A stretch of DNA of 26,170 nucleotides, from contig NW_003156590.1 of the NCBI RefSeq assembly GCF_000003605.2, forward strand, positions 1 to 26,170, written 5' to 3'. The notes beneath the pieces are model-generated. The model searched no databases, was not told the origin of the DNA, and saw only the letters and a program-made list of their open reading frames with translations. Both the position numbers and the translations under genes were made by a program. Origin of the DNA: Saccoglossus kowalevskii (Eukaryota; Hemichordata; Enteropneusta; Harrimaniidae). Every line of letters starts with the position of its first letter. Position 1 is the first letter of the stretch. Positions 20,949-26,170 of this stretch are shown here, in pieces.

Positions 20949-21800
20949 CCCTGACACCACAATTATATGTGCTACTATTTTGGTACCATCACTATAGTGA
21001 AGAATAACAGTGCCGACAACTAAATTATATGTGCCACTATTTTGGTACCATCCCTATAGTGAAGTATAAGAGGTCCCGACAACAAAATTATATGTGCTAC
21101 TATTTTGGTACCATCACTATAGTGAAGTATGGCAGTTCCTGACAACTAAATTATATGTTCTACTATTTTGGTACCATCACTATAGTGAAGTATAACTGTC
21201 CCGACAACTAAATTATATGTGCTACTATTTTGGTACCATCCCTATAGTGAAGTATGGCAGTTCCTGGCAACTAAATTATATTTGCCACTATTTTGGTACC
21301 ATCCCTATAGTGAAGTATAGCAGTTCCCGCCAACAAAATTATACGTGCTACTATTTTGGTACCACCCCTATAGTGAAGTATAACAGTCCCTGACAACACA
21401 ATTATATGTGCTACTATTTTGGTACCATCACTATAGTGAAGAATAACAGTGCCGACAACTAAATTATATGTGCCACTATTTTGGTACCATCCCTATAGTG
21501 AAGTATAAGATGTCCCGATAACAAAATTATATGTGCTACTATTTTGGTACCATCACTATAGTGAAGTATGGCAGTTCCTGACAACTAAATTATATGTTCT
21601 ACTATTTTGGTACCATCACTATAGTGAAGTATAACTGTCCCGACAACTAAATTATATGTGCTACTATTTTGGTACCATCCCTATAGTGAAGTATGGCAGT
21701 TCCTGGCAACTAAATTATATTTGCCACTATTTTGGTACCATCCCTATAGTGAAGTATGGCAGTTCCCGACAACAAAATTATATGTGCTACTATTTTGGTA
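20949..21800. repeat. Tandem duplication of a 439-bp, seven-monomer block
   Basis: AAGAATAACAGTGCC occurs at 21000 and 21439, and ATATGTTCTAC (GTTC) at 21157 and 21596, both 439 bp apart. This equals five 63-bp plus two 62-bp units. The order in each copy is GAATAAC-tailed H, P with TATAAGAGGTCCCGAC (TATAAGATGTCCCGATAAC in copy 2), H with TTCCTGAC, H with AACTGTCCCGAC, P with TTCCTGGCAAC and ATTTGCCAC. The first copy continues with TTATACGTGC (21343). The second loses register after about 21760, where a GGCAGTTCCCGAC unit replaces the AGCAGTTCCCGCC one. Confidence 0.83.
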
Positions 21801-22750
21801 CCATCACTATAGTGAAGTATAACAGGTCCCGACAACAAAATTATATGTGCTACTATTTTGGTACCATCCCTATAGTGAAGTATAACAGGTCCCGACAACA
21901 AAATTATATGTGCTACTATTTTGGTACCATCACTATAGTGAAGTATGACAGTTCCCGACAACTAAATTATATGTGCTACTATTTTGGTACCATCACTATA
22001 GTGAAGTATAACAGGTCCCGACAACAAAATTATATGTGCTACTATTTTGGTACCATCACTATAGTGACGTATGTCAGTTCCCGACAACTAAATTATATGT
22101 GCTACTATTTTGGTACCATCCCTATAGTGAAGTATGGCAGTTCCCGACAAAAAAAATATATGTGCTACTATTTTGGTACCATCCCTATAGTGAAGTATAG
22201 CAGTTCCCGCCAACAAAATTATATGTGCTACTGTCTTGGTACCATCACTATAGTGAAGTATAACAGTCCCGCCAACTAAATTATATGTGCTACTATTTTG
22301 TTACCACCCCTATAGTGAAGTATAACAGTCCCCGACAACAAAATTATATGTGCTACTATTTTGGTACCACCCCTATAGTGAAGTATAATAGGTCCAGGCA
22401 ACAAAATTATATGTGCTACTATTTTGGTACCATCCCTATAGTGAAGTATAGCAGTTCCCGCCAACAAAATTATATGTGCTACTATTTTGGTACCATCCCT
22501 ATAGTGAAGTATAGCAGTTCCCGCCAACAAAATTATATGTGCTACTATTTTGGTACCACCCCTATAGTGAAGTATAACAGGTCCCGACAACAAAATCAGA
22601 TGTGCTGCTATTTTGGTACCATCCCTATAGTGAAGTATAACAGGTCCCGACAACAAAATTATATGTGCTACTATTTTGGTACCATCCCAATATTGAAGTA
22701 TAGCAGTTCCCGCCAACAAAGTTGTATGTGCCACTATGTACCACCCCTAT
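21801..22750. repeat. Beta module, copy 5 (right part)
   Basis: Repeats the beta order with H and P units, the AAAAAAATATATG junction (about 22155), CTGTCTTGG in place of CTATGTTGG (about 22230), C and P units, and one 59-bp unit (CTATGTACC at 22734). Two consecutive near-identical P units with AGCAGTTCCCGCC lie near 22430-22550. GTGACGTATGTCAG (about 22066) and AATCAGATGTGCTGC (about 22595) are private changes. Confidence 0.75.
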
Positions 22751-23279
22751 AGTGAAGTATAACAGTCCCTGACAACAAAATTATATGTGCTACTATTTTG
22801 GTACCACCCCTATAGTGAAGTATAACAGTCACCGACAACAAAATTATATGTGCTACTATTTTGGTACCATCCCTATCGTGAAATATAGCAGTTCCCGCCA
22901 ACAAAATTATATGTGCTACTATTTTGGTACCATCACTATAGTGAAGTATAACAGTCCCGCCAACAAAATTATATGTGCTACTATTTTGGTACCATCACTA
23001 TAGTGAAGTATAACAGTCCCTGACAACAAAATTATATGTGCTACTATTTTGGTACCACCCCTATAGTGAAGTATAACAGGTCCCGACAACAAAATTATAT
23101 GTGCTACTATTTTGGTACCATCACTATAGTGAAGTATAACAGTCTCGACAACTAAATTATATGTGCTCCTATTTTGGTACCATCACTATAGTGAAGTATA
23201 ACAGTCCATGACAACAAAATTATATGTGCTACTATTTTGGTACCACCCCTATAGTGAAGTATAACAGGTCCCGACAACA
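22751..23279. repeat. Transition from beta to H-rich units
   Basis: C, P and H units: CCCTGAC, AGTCACCGAC, CTATCGTGAAATATAGCAG, then an H unit with the hybrid tail CCCGCCAACAAAATT (about 22955; also about 25150), followed by 188-bp-pattern units with GTGCTCC at 23164 and 23352. Nothing but satellite is seen. Confidence 0.7.
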
Positions 23280-23610
23280 AAATTATATGTGCTACTATTT
23301 TGGTACCATCACTATAGTGAAGTATAACAGTCCCGACAACTAAATTATATGTGCTCCTATTTTGGTACCATCACTATAGTGAAGTATAACATTCCAGACA
23401 ACTAAATTATATATGTGCTCCTATTTTGGTACCACCACTATAGTGAAGTATAACAGTCCCGACAACTAAATTATATGTGCTACTATTTTGGTACCATCAC
23501 TATAGTGAAGTATAACAGTCCCTGACAACAACATTATATGTGCTACTATTTTGGTACCACCCCTATAGTGAAGTATAACAGGTCCTGACAACAAAATTAT
23601 ATGTGCTACT
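23280..23610. repeat. Delta module, copy 3
   Basis: AACATTCCAGACAAC (C at 23390), TATATATGTGCTCC, a private ACCACCACTATAG (about 23437), ACAACATTATATG and AGGTCCTGACAAC. It leads directly into gamma copy 3. Delta copy 4 likewise leads into gamma copy 4, so delta-gamma is a recurring pair. Confidence 0.78.
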
Positions 23611-24450
23611 ATTTTGGTACCATCCCTACAGTGAAGTATGGCAGTTCCCGACAAAAAATTATATGTGCTACTATTTTGGTACCATCCCTACAGTGAAGTA
23701 TGGCAGTTCCTGACAACTAAATTATATGTGCTACTATTTTGGTACCACCCCTACAGTGAAGTATGGCAGTTCCCGACAACAACATTATATGTGCTACTAT
23801 TTTGGTATCATCCCTATATTGAAGTATGGCAGTTCCCGACAAAAAAATTATATGTGCTAGAATTTTGGTACCATCCCTATAGTGAAGTATAGCAGTTCCC
23901 GCCAACAAAATTATATGTGCTACTATTTTGGTACCATCACTATAGTGAAGTATAACAGTCCCGACAACTAAATTATATGTGCTACTATTTTGGTACCACC
24001 CCTATAGTGAAGTATAACAGTCCCCGACAACAAAATTATATGTGCTACTATTTTGGTACCATCCCTTTAGTGAAGTATAGCAGTTCCCGCCAACAAAATT
24101 ATATGTGCTACTATTTTGGTACCATCACTATAGTGAAGTAAAACAGTCCCGACAACTAAATTATATGTGCTACTATTTTGGTACCATCACTATAGTGAAG
24201 TATAACAGTCCCTGACAACAAAATTATATGTGCTACTATTTTGGTACCATCCCTATAGTGAAGTATAACAGGTCCCGACAACAAAATTATATATGCTACT
24301 ATTTTGGTACCATCACTATAGTGAAGTATAACAGTCCCGAAAACTAAATTATATGTGCTCCTATTTTGGTACCATCACTATAGTGAAGTATAACAGTCCA
24401 TGACAACAAAATTATATGTGCTACTATTTTGGTACCACCCCTATAGTGAA
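23611..24450. repeat. Gamma module, copy 3
   Basis: TATCATC at 23806 and TTTAG at 24066 give a constant 4,508 bp from copy 2 and 6,575 from copy 1; GTGCTCC follows 550 bp after TATCATC in all three. The left part has lost the units with GTACAACAGG and starts with CCTACAG units and a six-A run where others have seven. GTGCTAGAATT near 23857 introduces a private TAG. P replaces C near 24248. Confidence 0.83.
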
Positions 24451-25383
24451 GTATAACAGGTCCCGACAACAAAATTATATGTGCTACTATTTTGGTACCA
24501 TCACTATAGTGAAGTATAACAGTCCCAACAACTAAATTATATGTGCTCCTATTTTGGTACCATCACTATAGTGAAGTATAACAGTCCAGACAACTAAATT
24601 ATATGTGCTCCTATTTTGATACCACCCCTATAGTGAAGTATAACAGGTCCCGACAACAAAATTATATGTGCTACTATTTTGGTACCATCACTATAGTGAA
24701 GTATAACAGTCTCGACAACTAAATTATATGTGCTCCTATTTTGGTACCATCACTATAGTGAAGTATAACAGTCCATGACAACAACATTATATGTGCTACT
24801 ATTTTGGTACCACCCATATAGTGAAGTATAACAGGTCCCGACAACAAAATTATATGTGCTACTATTTTGGTACCATCACTATAGTGAAGTATAACAGTCC
24901 CGACAACTAAATTATATGTGCTCCTATTTTGGTACCATCACTATAGTGAAGTATAACAGTCCCGACAACTAAATTATATGTGCTACTATTTTGGTACCAT
25001 CACTATAGTGAAGTATAACAGTCCCTGACAACAACATTATATGTGCTACTATTTTGGTACCACCCCTATAGTGAAGTATAACAGGTCCTGACAACAAAAT
25101 TATATGTGCTACTATTTTGGTACCATCACTATAGTGAAGTATAACAGTCCCGCCAACAAAATTATATGTGCTACTATTTTGGTACCATCACTATAGTGAA
25201 GTATAACAGTCCCTGACAACAAAATTATATGTGCTACTATTTTGGTACCATCACTATAGTGAAGTATAACAGTCCCGACAACTAAATTATATGTGCTCCT
25301 ATTTTGGTACCATCACTATAGTGAAGTATCACAGTCCACGACAACAAAATTATATGTGCTACTATTTTGGTACCACCCCTATA
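24451..25383. repeat. H-rich territory with 188-bp trimer pattern
   Basis: TGCTCC marks at 24356, 24544, 24606, 24731 and 24919 are 188, 62, 125 and 188 bp apart. The 188-bp trimer is a GTGCTCC-H unit with TCCATGAC (63), a C unit with AGGTCCCGAC (63) and an H unit with the 62-bp tail. GTATCACAGTCCACGACAAC near 25327 is a CpG-bearing variant of the TCCATGAC tail. Confidence 0.8.
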
Positions 25384-25897
25384 GTGAAGTATAACAGGTC
25401 CCGACAACAAAATTATATGTGCTACTATTTTGGTACCATCACTATAGTGAAGTATAACAGTCCCGACAACTAAATTATATGTGCTCCTATTTTGGTACCA
25501 TCACTATAATGAAGTATAAGATTCCAGACAACTAAATTATATATGTGCTCCTATTTTGGTACCATCACTATAGTGAAGTATAACAGTCCCGACAACTAAA
25601 TTATATGTGCTACTATTTTGGTACCATCACTATAGTGAAGTATAACAGTCCCTGACAACAACATTATATGTGCTACTATTTTGGTACCACCCCTATAGTG
25701 AAGTATAACAGGTCCTGACAACAAAATTATATGTTCTACTATTTTGGTACCATCACTATAGTGAAGTATAACAGTCCCGACAACTAAATTATATGTGCTC
25801 CTATTTTGGTACCATCACTATAGTGAAGTATAACAGTCCATGACAACAAAAATATATGTGCTACTATGTTGGTACCACCCCTATAGTGAAGTACAAC
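25384..25897. repeat. Delta module, copy 4
   Basis: Partner of 7962-8475 at 17,422 bp. The match breaks near 25850, where CTATGTTGG and GTACAACAGG of gamma replace the sequence seen after 8430. Copies 1 and 4 share both AAGATTCC and GTTCTAC and are closer to each other than to copies 2 and 3, although they are the two furthest apart. Confidence 0.85.
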
Positions 25898-26170
25898 AGG
25901 TCCCGACAACTAAATTATATGTGCTACTATTTTGGTACCACCCCAACAGTGAAGTATGGCAGTTCCCGACAAAAAAATTATATGTGCTACTATTTTGGTA
26001 CCATCCCTATAGTGAAGTATGGCAGTTCCTGACAACTAAATTATATGTGCTACTATTTTGGTACCACCCCTACAGTGAAGTATGGCAGTTCCCAACAACA
26101 ACATTATATGTGCTACTATTTTGGTATCATCCCTATATTGAAGTATGGCAGTCCCGACAAAAAAATGATG
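25733..26170. repeat. Gamma module, copy 4, cut by the window end
   Basis: GTTCTAC (25733), GTACAACAGG (25891) and TATCATC (26125) lie 8,894 bp after gamma copy 1, with the same AAAAATATATG and TTCCCAACAAC variants as copy 1. The last unit has GGCAGTCCCGAC (one T short) and ends in AAAAAATGATG at the window edge. The array continues beyond. Confidence 0.85.

Larger units (their letters stand above)
1..26170. repeat. Satellite array of 62/63-bp monomers filling the window
   Basis: Every stretch of the window reads as the same monomer in the same orientation. Each unit has an AT-rich start (TTATATGTGCTACTATTTTG), then GGTACC, a CTATAG core, TGAAGTAT, a variable tail around CCCGAC, and ACAAC(T/A)AA leading into the next unit. 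Spacing between successive GGTACC sites is 62 or 63 bp, with rare 59, 61 and 64. No unique spacer, poly-A tail, terminal repeat, target-site duplication or inverted segment interrupts it, and both ends of the window lie inside the array, so the true array is longer. Satellites of this type are eukaryotic and normally heterochromatic; the chromosomal position and species are unknown. Confidence is high for the array and low for any function. Confidence 0.98.

Noticed and set aside
1-26170. CRISPR array
   Set aside because: There is no alternation of constant repeats and unique spacers; the entire 62/63-bp unit is repeated.
1-26170. Telomeric repeats or subtelomeric junction
   Set aside because: No run of TTAGGG-, TTAGG- or TTTAGGG-type units is present on either strand. 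The single TTAGGGG near 12300 is one mutated monomer.
1-26170. Origin of the monomer from a shorter internal repeat (GCTACTAT and ATCACTAT, about 17 bp apart)
   Set aside because: Only about six bases are shared and the rest of the monomer does not follow a 15-20-bp period, so the evidence is too weak.
1-26170. tRNA, rRNA or other structured RNA gene
   Set aside because: No unit or junction shows a tRNA-like cloverleaf, internal promoter boxes or rRNA-like conserved stretches; the sequence is fully explained by the satellite.
1-26170. A single higher-order period of about 5.3 kb (suggested by 5,270, 5,332 and 5,393-bp spacings)
   Set aside because: The distances between alpha and beta copies differ between the supposed periods (about 1.8 kb in one, about 3.4 kb in the next), and the other modules do not follow this spacing.

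Overview
The whole 26,170-base window is one uninterrupted tandem array of a short AT-rich satellite (minisatellite) monomer. I see no unique sequence, no transposon insertion, no RNA gene and no believable protein gene. The monomer is 62 or 63 bp, so the window holds roughly 415-420 head-to-tail copies in one orientation. A typical 62-bp unit has 21 G/C (about 34%). Nearly every monomer carries a KpnI hexamer (GGTACC), a CTATAG core and one CpG. Long homogeneous satellite of this kind points to eukaryotic heterochromatin (pericentromeric, subtelomeric or another satellite block). The species cannot be named from the sequence.

Monomers differ at a few linked diagnostic sites. The centre, just after GGTACC, is H (ATCACTATAG), P (ATCCCTATAG), C (ACCCCTATAG), K (ACCCCTACAG) or Q (ATCCCAATAG). 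The tail begins AACAG, GGCAG or AGCAG and runs through CCCGAC or a derivative. The 62-bp length goes with the tail AACAGTCCCGACAACTA; most other tails give 63 bp. Letters H/P/C/K/Q are used in this sense throughout.

Two kinds of territory alternate. H-rich territory (about 0.83-1.78, 7.96-8.48, 10.9-11.28, 12.39-13.48, 15.39-16.33, 17.78-18.92, 24.45-25.38 kb) is built from a few near-identical subtypes arranged as 188-bp trimers or 251-bp tetramers. Mixed territory is built from longer multi-monomer modules, which I call alpha, M, beta, gamma, delta and epsilon. Each recurs in the window, often kilobases apart: beta at about 3.58, 8.91, 10.33, 20.21 and 21.4 kb; gamma at 16.84, 18.92, 23.61 and 25.73 kb; M at 11.29 and 13.48 kb with shorter copies at 2.79 and 7.56 kb. 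Copy spacing is irregular (for example 2,067, 2,197, 5,270, 16,000, 16,302 and 17,422 bp), so there is no single super-period. The array looks like a mosaic made by repeated unequal exchange or block duplication.

Because 63 = 3 x 21, runs of 63-bp monomers stay open in several frames on both strands and give apparent 21-residue-repeat proteins of up to 345 residues (1965-3002). I treat these as by-products of monomer length. The most informative observations are the mosaic of recurring modules, the repeated CpG-to-TpG/CpA change at the monomer's one CpG (a possible footprint of cytosine methylation), the 12-bp perfect palindrome confined to the H class, and several recent, sharply bounded duplications. 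I found no sign of an encoded biological system such as a defence locus, operon or mobile element. All offsets and block limits were read by eye; limits are good to a few tens of bases.
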